Shown: in pieces, positions 56,658 to 64,000 of the stretch
Numbering within the stretch: position 1 is the first letter of the stretch
How the letters are laid out: every line of letters starts with the position of its first letter
Assembly: GCA_024680815.1 (NCBI GenBank)
Contig: JAILBQ010000073.1
Coordinates: forward strand, 1-64,000
Reading direction: 5' to 3'
DNA length: 64,000 nt
Source: Lachnospiraceae bacterium
Lineage (GTDB): Bacteria; Bacillota; Clostridia; Lachnospirales; Lachnospiraceae
Made by a program: the position numbers and the translations under genes
The notes under the pieces: model-generated
What the model was told of the DNA's origin: nothing
The model's input: only the letters and a program-made list of their open reading frames with translations
Databases searched by the model: none

Positions 56658-56673
56658 ACACTATATATAGTGT
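56658..56673. promoter_or_regulatory. 16-bp perfect palindrome upstream of the GTPase-NYN gene
   Basis: ACACTATATATAGTGT is fully self-complementary and sits in the 230-base gap between divergent genes, 75 bases before the GTPase-NYN start. It has the form of an operator for a dimeric repressor (GntR-type sites often look like this). The regulator is not identifiable. The rest of the gap is AT-rich with no clear RNA gene. Confidence 0.45.
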
Positions 56674-56748
56674 AGATTAGATGAAACACGGATACTATGT
56701 TAAGAGTTCTCACGCAAAAAATAAAAATACTTTTGGCGGCCTGATCAT

Positions 56749-59415
56749 ATGAATAATTCTTTAAACATAACACTGGGAATACTGGCCCACGTCGATGCCG
56801 GAAAAACAACTTTGTCCGAAGCTCTGCTATATAAAACCGGAGCTATCCGCTCTCCTGGCAGAGTAGACGCCGGGAATACCCATCTGGATACGGATGAGCT
56901 GGAGAAACAGCGCGGAATAACGATTTATTCAAGACAGGCTGTTTTTTCTTATCACGAAAAAGATTTCTGTCTGATAGATACTCCGGGACATGCGGATTTT
57001 TCCCCGGAGATGGAACGCGCTCTTTCCGTGCTGGACTATGCGGTTCTTTTGATCAGCGCGCCCGACTCTGTTACGGGACAGACGAAAACTCTTTTTTCTC
57101 TTCTGAAGCTCTATCAGGTGCCGGTTTTTTTCTTTGTAAACAAGATGGATCAGGCGGCGGGTGAAGACAGGGAGACTCTGAGGATAAAAGTTCTGGAGGA
57201 ATTAAAAAGTGTTTTCGGTGCTTCGGTTGTGGATTTTTCTTCAGGCTTTGGGGATGAAACCGTAAAGGAAGAGTTGGCCGTGTGTGATGAGCTCCTTCTT
57301 GGGAAGTTTCTGGAAGGCGGAGAGCTTACCGAAGAGGAAGTCCGGAATCTGATAAAGGAAAGGAAAACCTTTCCGGTCTGGTTCGGTTCCGCGCTGAAGC
57401 TTGAGGGAATCGATGAGTTTCTGGAAGGGCTGAATCAATGGGTTTTACCGAAGAATTATCCCGGGGAATTTGGAGCCCGGGTATACAAAATAACCCACGA
57501 GCAGGACGGGAAGCGCCTTTGCTGGATGAAGATAACCGGGGGAACGATACATATAAAGGACACCGTAGCCGGTACAGAGGGGCAGGACGGAAAGGCCGAA
57601 AAGGTGGAGAGAATCCGTTCATATACCGGAGAAAAATATACGTTTATCAACGAAGCCCGGGCCGGAAGTGTTGTGGCTGTGGAAGGTCTTTCCTCCGTCC
57701 ATGCGGGTCAGGGTCTCGGAATTGAGCCGCCTCTCAAAGGAAGCGTGACAGGCTCGGTCATGAAAAGCGAACTGCTTCTTCCCCGTGAGGTGGATGCCCA
57801 TCTGGCTTTTATTAAGCTTCGGGAGCTTAACGAGGAGGATCCGGCCCTGGGTCTTTCTTATGATGAGGAGAGTAAACTTATTACCGTGGGGATAATGGGG
57901 CAGGTTCAGAAGGAAGTGCTGGGAGAGCGGATCGCTGACAGATTTGGCTGGAGGGTTCGTTTCGGAGCGCCCCGGATCGTATATATGGAAACAATTGCGG
58001 AGAGTGTGGAGGGCGTGGGGCATTTTGAACCGCTTCGTCACTACGCGGAGGTTCATCTTTTGCTGGAACCCTTACCGGCAGGCAGCGGGCTTATGTTCGC
58101 CGCCGACTGTCCTCCTGATACCCTGGCGGGAAACTGGCAGCGTCTGATACTGACTCATCTGATGGAAAAGCGGCACCGCGGGGTTTTAACGGGATCGGAA
58201 ATAACCGATATGAAAATTACCCTCATCGGCGGAAAGGCTCATTTGAAGCATACAGAGGGAGGGGATTTCAGGCAGGCAACCTACCGGGCAGTGCGTCAGG
58301 GACTGATGATGGCAAAAAGCGTGCTTTTGGAGCCGGTTTTAAGCTTTCGCATGGAGCTTCCCCGTGATGGCATAGGCCGGGCGATGAATGATTTGGAGCA
58401 GATGGGCGCGAAATTTGCCCCGCCTGAGATAAACGATGAGAAGGCCGTGATAGAAGGAACGGTTCCCGCTTCTTCCTTTGGGGAATACTCACAGGAGCTT
58501 TTGAAATTTACCCGGGGAGATGGCAGGGTTTCAACGGCGTTTTACGCATATCTTCCGGCGCATGATCCCGAAGAGGTAATTGCGGCCTCGGGTTATGATC
58601 CTGAGCTTGACCTTAAAAACCCTTCCTCCTCCGTGTTCTGTTCCCACGGAGCGGGAACCCTGATTCCCTGGTATGAGGTCAGGGATTATATGCATGTGGA
58701 TACCGGCTTTGGCGGCGGAGAGACGCCGGAGGAAATACGTGAAGCGAAAATCGTCAGATCCTCAGGAGGCGGTATATCGGCCTCAGAAGCGGAGCTTATG
58801 GCGATTTTCGAGCGAACCTACGGGCAGGTGAAGGATCCTCTGGAACGCAGCAGGGAGGCAGAAAAGCAGACAGTTCGTTATGACGCTCCCAGGGAAAAGA
58901 AATACCGGGGAAAGGCCCGGCCGGAAAAGGAATATCTTCTGGTGGACGGTTATAATATAATTTTTTCCTGGAGGGAACTTAAAGAGCTGTCGGAGAAGGA
59001 TATAAAGGCTGCCAGAGACCGGCTTGCGGACATTCTTTCTGCCTTTGCGGGAGCGGCAGGGATGAATGTTATTCTTGTTTTTGACGCCTATAAAGTCAGC
59101 GGAGGCTCCGAGAGGGTTGAAAAATACCACAATATTCATATAGTGTATACGAGAGAGGCGGAAACCGCGGATCAGTATATTGAAAAAACGGCGCATGAGC
59201 TTAAAAAGGATTACGGCGTTTGTGTTGCGACGTCCGACGCGGTGGAACAGGTCATTATTTACGGCGCAGGGGCGCTGAGGCTGTCGGCTGATGATCTCTT
59301 CCGGGCAGTGAGCGATGAAGAGAAAAGGATAAGGGAAATCTATCTGGAAAACCAGACTTCGGAGAAAACCTATCTGAAGGACGTCATGCCGGAGATTTTA
59401 CCGGAAGATAATTGA
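56749..59415 (+). CDS. Tet(M)/EF-G-like translational GTPase fused to a YacP/Rae1-type NYN nuclease
   Basis: An 888-residue protein. Residues 1 to about 655 have the full EF-G-like layout of ribosomal protection proteins: AHVDAGKTT (13-21), DTPGHADF (77-84), NKMD (131-134), then domains II-V. From about 655 a C-terminal extension leads through a Lys/Arg-rich linker (704-727) into an NYN domain (728 to about 875). The NYN part keeps LLVDGYNI (Asp733), LVFDAYK (Asp779), EAETADQYIE (Asp808) and CVATSD (Asp830), followed by GAGALRLSA. This matches YacP/Rae1, which cuts mRNA in the ribosomal A site. Full-length Tet(M) alone is about 640 residues. I infer a ribosome-associated factor that couples GTPase-driven binding to mRNA cleavage. 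Calling it tetracycline resistance is not justified. hypD follows after 14 bases. Confidence 0.85.
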   Translation: MNNSLNITLGILAHVDAGKTTLSEALLYKTGAIRSPGRVDAGNTHLDTDELEKQRGITIYSRQAVFSYHEKDFCLIDTPGHADFSPEMERALSVLDYAVLLISAPDSVTGQTKTLFSLLKLYQVPVFFFVNKMDQAAGEDRETLRIKVLEELKSVFGASVVDFSSGFGDETVKEELAVCDELLLGKFLEGGELTEEEVRNLIKERKTFPVWFGSALKLEGIDEFLEGLNQWVLPKNYPGEFGARVYKITHEQDGKRLCWMKITGGTIHIKDTVAGTEGQDGKAEKVERIRSYTGEKYTFINEARAGSVVAVEGLSSVHAGQGLGIEPPLKGSVTGSVMKSELLLPREVDAHLAFIKLRELNEEDPALGLSYDEESKLITVGIMGQVQKEVLGERIADRFGWRVRFGAPRIVYMETIAESVEGVGHFEPLRHYAEVHLLLEPLPAGSGLMFAADCPPDTLAGNWQRLILTHLMEKRHRGVLTGSEITDMKITLIGGKAHLKHTEGGDFRQATYRAVRQGLMMAKSVLLEPVLSFRMELPRDGIGRAMNDLEQMGAKFAPPEINDEKAVIEGTVPASSFGEYSQELLKFTRGDGRVSTAFYAYLPAHDPEEVIAASGYDPELDLKNPSSSVFCSHGAGTLIPWYEVRDYMHVDTGFGGGETPEEIREAKIVRSSGGGISASEAELMAIFERTYGQVKDPLERSREAEKQTVRYDAPREKKYRGKARPEKEYLLVDGYNIIFSWRELKELSEKDIKAARDRLADILSAFAGAAGMNVILVFDAYKVSGGSERVEKYHNIHIVYTREAETADQYIEKTAHELKKDYGVCVATSDAVEQVIIYGAGALRLSADDLFRAVSDEEKRIREIYLENQTSEKTYLKDVMPEILPEDN

Positions 59416-59418
59416 AAC

Positions 59419-59424
59419 AGGAGG
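59419..59424 (+). promoter_or_regulatory. ribosome binding site that fixes the GRE start
   Basis: AGGAGG five bases before ATG 59430. It rules in that ATG over the TTG at 59412 that would overlap the preceding stop. Confidence 0.8.
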
Positions 59425-59429
59425 AAAAA

Positions 59430-61814
59430 ATGGATCTGACAAAAGAACGGGGCATGAACGAACGAATAAAAAAGCTGAGGTATGAAAGCACACACACTCC
59501 TCCGACTCTGGACACGGAGAGGGCGAGGAGCGAAACGGAGACCTACCGGAAATATGAGGGAGAGCTTTCGATCCCGGAGCTCAGAGCTCAGGTGCTTTAT
59601 GATTATTTCGCCTCAAAAACGCTGTATATCGGCGAAGGGGAGCTGATTGTCGGCGAAAAAGGATGCGCACCCCAGGCCTCTCCCACCTTTCCGGAGCTTT
59701 GCTGCCATACCGTCGAGGATATGCACATTATGAATGACAGGGAGCTCATAAATTTCAAGGTATGTAAAGAGGATTACACCTTTCAGGAAGAAACAGTCAT
59801 TCCTTATTGGGAAAAGCGCTCGATACGGCATAAAATCCTGAACTCCATGACAGATGAGTGGAAGGACTGCTATGAGGCGGGGATGTTTACCGAATTCATG
59901 GAGCAGCGGGGTCCGGGACATACCGCCGGAGCGGATCGTTTTTATACAAAGGGTTTTGCCGATTTCAAAAAGGAAATAGAGGAGGTTCTGGGCGGGCTTG
60001 ATTATTTTGCGGATTATGAGGCACAGGAAAAGGCCGAGGAGCTTAAGGGCATGGCAAAGGCCTGCGATGCCGTTATGCTTCTCGGAAAGCGTTATGCGGA
60101 GTACGCCAGGGAGCTTGCGGAGAAGGAAAAGGATGAGACAAGAAAGCGGGAGCTTATTCAGATAGCGGAAAACTGCGAGGTCGTTCCCGCCCATGCGCCC
60201 GAAACCTACTGGCAGGCAATTCAGATGTACTGGTTTGTTCATCTTTCTGTTACCACGGAGCTTAATCCATGGGACGCTTATTCCCCGGGGCGCCTCGATC
60301 AGCACCTCTGTCCCTTCTACAAAAAAGATACGGCAGCGGGACGGCTTGACCGCGACAGAGCCCTGGAGCTTCTGGAATGTCTGTGGATTAAATTCAATAA
60401 TCAGCCGGCGCCGCCGAAGGTGGGGATTACCCTGAAGGAATCCGGAACCTATACGGACTTTGCGAATCTCAATACCGGAGGTATCACTCCCGACGGCGAG
60501 GACGGCGTCAACGAGGTGAGCTATCTGATTCTTGACTGCATGGACGAAATGAAGCTTTTGCAGCCCAGCTCCAATGTGCAGATAAGCAGAAAGACCCCAA
60601 AGAAATTTCTCCTTCGGGCCTGTGAAATATCGAGAAAGGGCTGGGGCCAGCCTGCGTTTTACAATACAGAGGCCATTGTGGGAGAACTCTTAAACGCAGG
60701 AAAAACCCTGGAGGATGCCAGACTCGGCGGATCCAGCGGCTGTGTGGAAACCGGAGCCTGGGGAAATGAGGCCTATATTCTGACCGGTTATTTCAACATC
60801 CCCAAGGTTCTGGAGATAACGCTTAATAACGGAGTGGATCCCCGTACAGGGAAGCTTATCGGTCTCCCCCTGGGAGAGGCGGCTTCCTTCACCTCCTTTG
60901 AGGAGCTCTGGGAGGCCTTTGCAAAGGAAATGGCCTATTTCCTCGATATGAAGATCCGGGGCAATAACGTTATCGAAAAAATATATGCCCGCTACATGCC
61001 GGTTCCCTTCCTCTCAGTTATTGTGCGGGATTGTGTACGGAACGGAAAGGATTATAATGCCGGAGGTGCCCGTTACAATACCAAATATATCCAGGGAACG
61101 GGTATCGCGACGATTACGGACGCTCTCGCGGCCATAAAATATCATGTATTTGAAAAAAAGAGCTTTTCCATGGAGGAGCTCTGTGCGGCTCTTTCCCATA
61201 ATTTTGAAGGATATCCGGAAATTAAAAACCTGGTAAGTCACCATGCGCCGAAATACGGAAACGATGAAGCTTACGCCGACGATATAATGAAAAAGGTGTT
61301 TAAACTCTATCATGATCTGGTTGCCGGGCGTCCGAATATGTGCGGCGGAACCTATCAGATTGACATGCTTCCCACAACCTGCCACGTCTATTTTGGAGAG
61401 GTTATGGGCGCCAGCGCAAACGGGCGGCTGGCGGGGGTGCCGATTTCAGAGGGGATTTCTCCCGAAAAGGGGGCGGATACAAAGGGTCCCACCGCCGTTG
61501 TCAGATCCTGCGCAAAAATGGATCACTTAAGCACCGGCGGAACGCTGTTAAATCAGAAATTCACTCCCGGAGTTGTGGCCGGAGAGGAAGGACTGGAGCA
61601 GATGGCAAATCTTATCAGGACCTACTTTAATATGGACGGCCATCATATCCAGTTCAACGTTATCGACAGGCAGACCCTTCTTGATGCCCAGGCCCATCCC
61701 GAGGAATACCGGGACTTGATCGTCCGTGTGGCGGGCTACAGTGATCATTTCCGCAACTTAAGCCGTGCCCTTCAGGATGAAATAATCAATCGTACCGAAC
61801 AATCTTTCGGATAA
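59430..61814 (+). CDS. hypD: glycyl radical enzyme, probable trans-4-hydroxy-L-proline dehydratase (HypD)
   Basis: A 794-residue glycyl radical enzyme. The active-site Cys438 and Glu440 are in GGSSGCVETGAWG, and the radical Gly769 is in IVRVAGYSDHF near the C terminus. Segments RGPGHTAG, ELNPWDAYSPGRLDQHL, KESGTYTDFANLNTGG and DMLPTTCH correspond to substrate-site regions I recall for HypD (His, Asp, Asp-Phe and Thr). HypD removes water from trans-4-hydroxyproline to give pyrroline-5-carboxylate, which feeds proline metabolism. It needs the activase (probably 54679-55587). It is oxygen sensitive, so the organism is an anaerobe. No proC gene is beside it. Other diol-dehydratase-like GREs are less likely. 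Confidence 0.85.
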   Translation: MDLTKERGMNERIKKLRYESTHTPPTLDTERARSETETYRKYEGELSIPELRAQVLYDYFASKTLYIGEGELIVGEKGCAPQASPTFPELCCHTVEDMHIMNDRELINFKVCKEDYTFQEETVIPYWEKRSIRHKILNSMTDEWKDCYEAGMFTEFMEQRGPGHTAGADRFYTKGFADFKKEIEEVLGGLDYFADYEAQEKAEELKGMAKACDAVMLLGKRYAEYARELAEKEKDETRKRELIQIAENCEVVPAHAPETYWQAIQMYWFVHLSVTTELNPWDAYSPGRLDQHLCPFYKKDTAAGRLDRDRALELLECLWIKFNNQPAPPKVGITLKESGTYTDFANLNTGGITPDGEDGVNEVSYLILDCMDEMKLLQPSSNVQISRKTPKKFLLRACEISRKGWGQPAFYNTEAIVGELLNAGKTLEDARLGGSSGCVETGAWGNEAYILTGYFNIPKVLEITLNNGVDPRTGKLIGLPLGEAASFTSFEELWEAFAKEMAYFLDMKIRGNNVIEKIYARYMPVPFLSVIVRDCVRNGKDYNAGGARYNTKYIQGTGIATITDALAAIKYHVFEKKSFSMEELCAALSHNFEGYPEIKNLVSHHAPKYGNDEAYADDIMKKVFKLYHDLVAGRPNMCGGTYQIDMLPTTCHVYFGEVMGASANGRLAGVPISEGISPEKGADTKGPTAVVRSCAKMDHLSTGGTLLNQKFTPGVVAGEEGLEQMANLIRTYFNMDGHHIQFNVIDRQTLLDAQAHPEEYRDLIVRVAGYSDHFRNLSRALQDEIINRTEQSFG

Positions 61815-61882
61815 AAAATTTCATTTTTCTCTTAAGTATTTTCTTATACTCTCCGAAATAGAAAGTACAGGAAATCGTTTTA

Positions 61883-61935
61883 CCGCATGGATGCGTTTTC
61901 TTCACCCGAAAGAACGCACCATGCGGATTTCTGTT
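61883..61935 (+). terminator. terminator after the glycyl radical enzyme gene
   Basis: Compound hairpin: CCGCATGG (61883-61890) pairs with CCATGCGG (61919-61926), enclosing TGCGTT/AACGCA. A T-rich tail (ATTTCTGTTTG) follows. It lies about 70 bases after the stop at 61814. Confidence 0.65.
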
Positions 61936-61952
61936 TGTTAAGGATTTTTTTA

Positions 61953-61981
61953 TTGTAAATACCCCTTTTTCCTACTATAAT
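61953..61981 (+). promoter_or_regulatory. promoter of mbl-flhO-flhP
   Basis: TTGTAA (61953-61958), a 17-base spacer and TATAAT (61976-61981), about 50 bases before mbl. A strong sigma-A-type match. Confidence 0.8.
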
Positions 61982-62029
61982 ATTGGATGTATGCGCCATC
62001 GGCATACATCAAACTGAAAGGGGAAACAC

Positions 62030-63028
62030 ATGGTCGCAACAGACATCGGAATAGATCTGGGGACGGCGAGTATTCTCGTATATATCCGGGGAAAAGGGGT
62101 TGTTTTAAAAGAACCCTCCGTCGTCGCCTTTGACAGGGACACTAATAAAATCAAGGCTATAGGAGAAGATGCAAGGCTTATGCTGGGCCGTACCCCCGGA
62201 AATATCGTGGCGGTTCGTCCTTTAAGGCAGGGAGTTATCTCGGATTACACCGTAACCGAGAAGATGCTGAAATACTTCATTCAGAAGGCAGTGGGAAGAA
62301 AAACCTTCCGCAAACCCAGAATCAGCGTGTGCGTCCCCAGCGGCGTCACGGAGGTGGAACAGAAGGCTGTTGAAGACGCGGCCTACCAGGCGGGAGCCAG
62401 AGAGGTGGCCATTATTGAAGAGCCCATTGCGGCGGCCATCGGTGCGGGAATAGATATTTCCAAGCCCTGCGGAAACATGGTTGTGGACATAGGCGGCGGA
62501 ACCTCCGATATAGCGGTGATTTCCCTCGGCGGAACAGTTGTTTCGACCTCAATAAAGATTGCCGGGGATGACTTTGACGAAGCCATTGTGCGTTATATGA
62601 GAAAGAAACACAAGCTCCTCATAGGCGAACGGACGGCGGAAGATTTGAAAATCCGCATCGGAACCTGCTTCAAGATGCCGGAGATCGAATATATGGATGT
62701 TCGCGGGCGTGACCTGGTGACGGGCCTGCCCAAGACCATCAAGGTAACCAGTGAGGAGACGGAGGACGCCCTCAGAGAAACCACCTCCCAGATCGTGGAG
62801 GCTATCCACGGTGTTCTGGAAAAAACCCCTCCGGAGCTGGCGGCGGATATTGCGGACCGGGGAATTGTTCTGACCGGCGGCGGAAGCCTTTTAAGAGGAC
62901 TCGAGGAGCTTATCGCCGACAAAACGGGAATCAACACGATGACCGCGGAGGATCCCATGACGGCAGTGGCCATCGGAACGGGTAAATATGTGGAATTTAT
63001 TGCCGGCTACCGTGAAGAAGGGGAATAG
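62030..63028 (+). CDS. mbl: MreB/Mbl-family rod-shape actin
   Basis: A 332-residue bacterial actin. Phosphate 1 loop GIDLGTASILVY, VVDIGGGTSDIAVISLGG (phosphate 2), and the adenosine-binding RGIVLTGGGSLLRGLEEL are clear. Called Mbl because flhO and flhP follow, the arrangement mbl-flhO-flhP seen in Bacillus. A ribosome site AAGGGG precedes ATG 62030. It directs lateral wall growth. The region after the stop stays open in another frame (see findings). Confidence 0.92.
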   Translation: MVATDIGIDLGTASILVYIRGKGVVLKEPSVVAFDRDTNKIKAIGEDARLMLGRTPGNIVAVRPLRQGVISDYTVTEKMLKYFIQKAVGRKTFRKPRISVCVPSGVTEVEQKAVEDAAYQAGAREVAIIEEPIAAAIGAGIDISKPCGNMVVDIGGGTSDIAVISLGGTVVSTSIKIAGDDFDEAIVRYMRKKHKLLIGERTAEDLKIRIGTCFKMPEIEYMDVRGRDLVTGLPKTIKVTSEETEDALRETTSQIVEAIHGVLEKTPPELAADIADRGIVLTGGGSLLRGLEELIADKTGINTMTAEDPMTAVAIGTGKYVEFIAGYREEGE

Positions 63029-63120
63029 AGAAGAGCAAAGACAAGGAAGAGGCTCTGGCTGATATCAAGGGATTGACGATACTTAAGGGTGATTCGAAGG
63101 AAAAAACGGAGTAAAAAAGT

Positions 63121-63915
63121 ATGGTCAAGGGTTTATATACCGCATATTCGGGAATGATTAATGAACAGCACCGGATGGACACGATGACCAACAATCTGGC
63201 CAACGTGGCTACAACCGGGTTCAAGAAGGAGGGGGCGACCTCCCAGTCTTTCCGGGACGCGCTGGCCGTGGAGATTAAGGATAAATCCGAGTATTACCTG
63301 ACAAAACGCATGGGAATCATGAATCCCGGCGTGAAGATTGGTGAAAACTACACGGATTACAGCGAGGGCGGCTTCAGGGAAACCAACAACACCTACGATC
63401 TGGCCCTTTCGGACAGGGGCTTTTTCATGGTGGAATTCACAAACAAAGCCGGAGAAACCTCTACAAAATATACCAGAGACGGGTCCTTCACTCTGACGCT
63501 TAACGGGGATCTCGTCACCAAGGACGGGGATTTTGTTCTTGATAATAACGGAAATCATATACATTTAAGCACAACCGCTGAAACTCAGATTGACCGCCAG
63601 GGCGGGATATATCAGAACGGCAACCTGGTGGCCACTGTGGGCGTGACGGATTTTGAAGACCCGAATCCGTTCCCGACCTATGATTATCTGGAAAAATACG
63701 GCGAAAACTACTTTGAGCCCGTGGAGGGTGCCGTTCAGACTGCCAGTCCGGCTCAGGTTATTTCAGGATATCTGGAGCAGTCCAATGTCAACCAGGTGGA
63801 GGAGATGGTGAATATGATCGCCATCAACCGCCAGTATGAAGCCAACCAGAAGATTATTACCGCGATCGACGGAACTCTCGATATAGCGGTTAACAATCTG
63901 ATGAGACCGAAATAA
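63121..63915 (+). CDS. flhO: flagellar hook-basal body protein FlhO (FlgF-like)
   Basis: A 264-residue axial flagellar protein. The N-terminal rod motif (VKGLYTAYSGMINEQHRMDTMTNNLANVATTGFKKE, given as a region, with key NNLANVATTGFK) and the C-terminal QYEANQKIITAIDGTLDIAVNNLMRP are the conserved helices of rod/hook proteins. It is one of two tandem rod genes after mbl. The presence predicts a flagellum. Confidence 0.92.
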   Translation: MVKGLYTAYSGMINEQHRMDTMTNNLANVATTGFKKEGATSQSFRDALAVEIKDKSEYYLTKRMGIMNPGVKIGENYTDYSEGGFRETNNTYDLALSDRGFFMVEFTNKAGETSTKYTRDGSFTLTLNGDLVTKDGDFVLDNNGNHIHLSTTAETQIDRQGGIYQNGNLVATVGVTDFEDPNPFPTYDYLEKYGENYFEPVEGAVQTASPAQVISGYLEQSNVNQVEEMVNMIAINRQYEANQKIITAIDGTLDIAVNNLMRPK

Positions 63916-63935
63916 GGTAACGGAGGTTTAGGTTT

Positions 63936-64000
63936 ATGGTACGTTCTTTATGGACAGCTGCGACGGGCATGATCGCTCAGCAGAATAATGTGGATACCAT
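63936..64000 (+). CDS. flhP: flagellar basal-body rod protein FlhP/FlgG-like (5' end only)
   Basis: Truncated by the window edge. The 21 codons present give MVRSLWTAATGMIAQQNNVD, the start of a FlgG/FlhP rod protein (the A-x-T/S-GM pattern). GGAGG lies about nine bases upstream. It follows flhO by 20 bases. Confidence 0.88.
   Translation, partial: MVRSLWTAATGMIAQQNNVDT

Noticed and set aside
56749-58700. Tetracycline resistance gene (Tet(M)/Tet(W)-like)
   Set aside because: The GTPase part resembles ribosomal protection proteins, but the protein is about 250 residues longer, carries an NYN nuclease domain and lies in a chromosomal metabolic context without mobile-element marks. A resistance role is unsupported.

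Overview
The window is a chromosome segment from a low-to-moderate GC Gram-positive anaerobe, most likely a flagellated member of the Lachnospiraceae (Clostridia). The evidence is the Firmicutes-type origin order (rpmH-dnaA-dnaN-recF-gyrB-gyrA), RicT, YaaR, an mbl-flhO-flhP cluster, DUF4446/DUF3881-type genes next to parAB, and a glycyl radical enzyme with its activase. I found no insertion sequence, prophage or CRISPR array.

Layout. 1-431 is GC-rich, non-coding DNA with a duplicated hairpin unit and two tandem terminators. 432-2312 is a CASTOR/POLLUX-like ion channel, followed by tRNA-Leu(UAA). 2470-12718 reads leftward as a long housekeeping run from a strong promoter: HU, RqcP, DivIC, TilS, Hpt, FtsH, GreA, a sensor-kinase-like protein that has lost its phospho-accepting His, AzlC, AzlD and an intracellular GH13 glycosidase. 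12882-21410 is a tight leftward operon: L,D-transpeptidase, HD protein, Orn/Lys/Arg decarboxylase-like protein, guanylate-kinase-like protein (where Bacillus has tmk), YaaR, HolB, RicT, RsmI and a lipoprotein serpin. 21474-25970 is a cell-surface glycan set (FAD oxidoreductase, sugar epimerase/reductase, GT2, GT-C). 26054-28494 is a two-subunit fumarase whose subunit genes are separated by a GT2 gene. serS (28602-29882) faces the origin. A 7TMR/GGDEF diguanylate cyclase, a hairpin-rich spacer with a duplicated tRNA 3' end, and tRNA-Arg(CCU) follow.

32659-45278 is the chromosome-maintenance core. It holds a DUF3881-like gene, a DUF4446 protein with a Gln/Tyr-rich tail, parB, parA, a parS cluster, rsmG, mnmG, mnmE, jag/khpB, yidC, yidD, rnpA and rpmH, all leftward. 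The bipartite oriC lies on both sides of dnaA, with a probable DnaA-trio unwinding element between dnaA and dnaN. Rightward from there run dnaN, recF, gyrB, gyrA, a YfhO-like GT-C protein and a glycyl-radical activase.

An unrecognised leftward gene (55628-56518) separates the activase from a second rightward group. That group is a Tet(M)/EF-G-like GTPase fused at its C terminus to a YacP/Rae1-type NYN nuclease, followed by a glycyl radical enzyme that looks like trans-4-hydroxy-L-proline dehydratase (HypD). mbl, flhO and the start of flhP close the window. Almost all genes point away from oriC; the exceptions are tRNA-Leu, serS and the 55628-56518 gene.

The most striking candidate for something new is the GTPase-NYN fusion. 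It would place a ribosome-dependent mRNA endonuclease on a translation-factor scaffold that binds the ribosomal A-site region. Other points of interest are the His-less sensor kinase, the lipoprotein serpin, the glycosyltransferase inside the fumarase operon and the prion-like tail on the parB neighbour.
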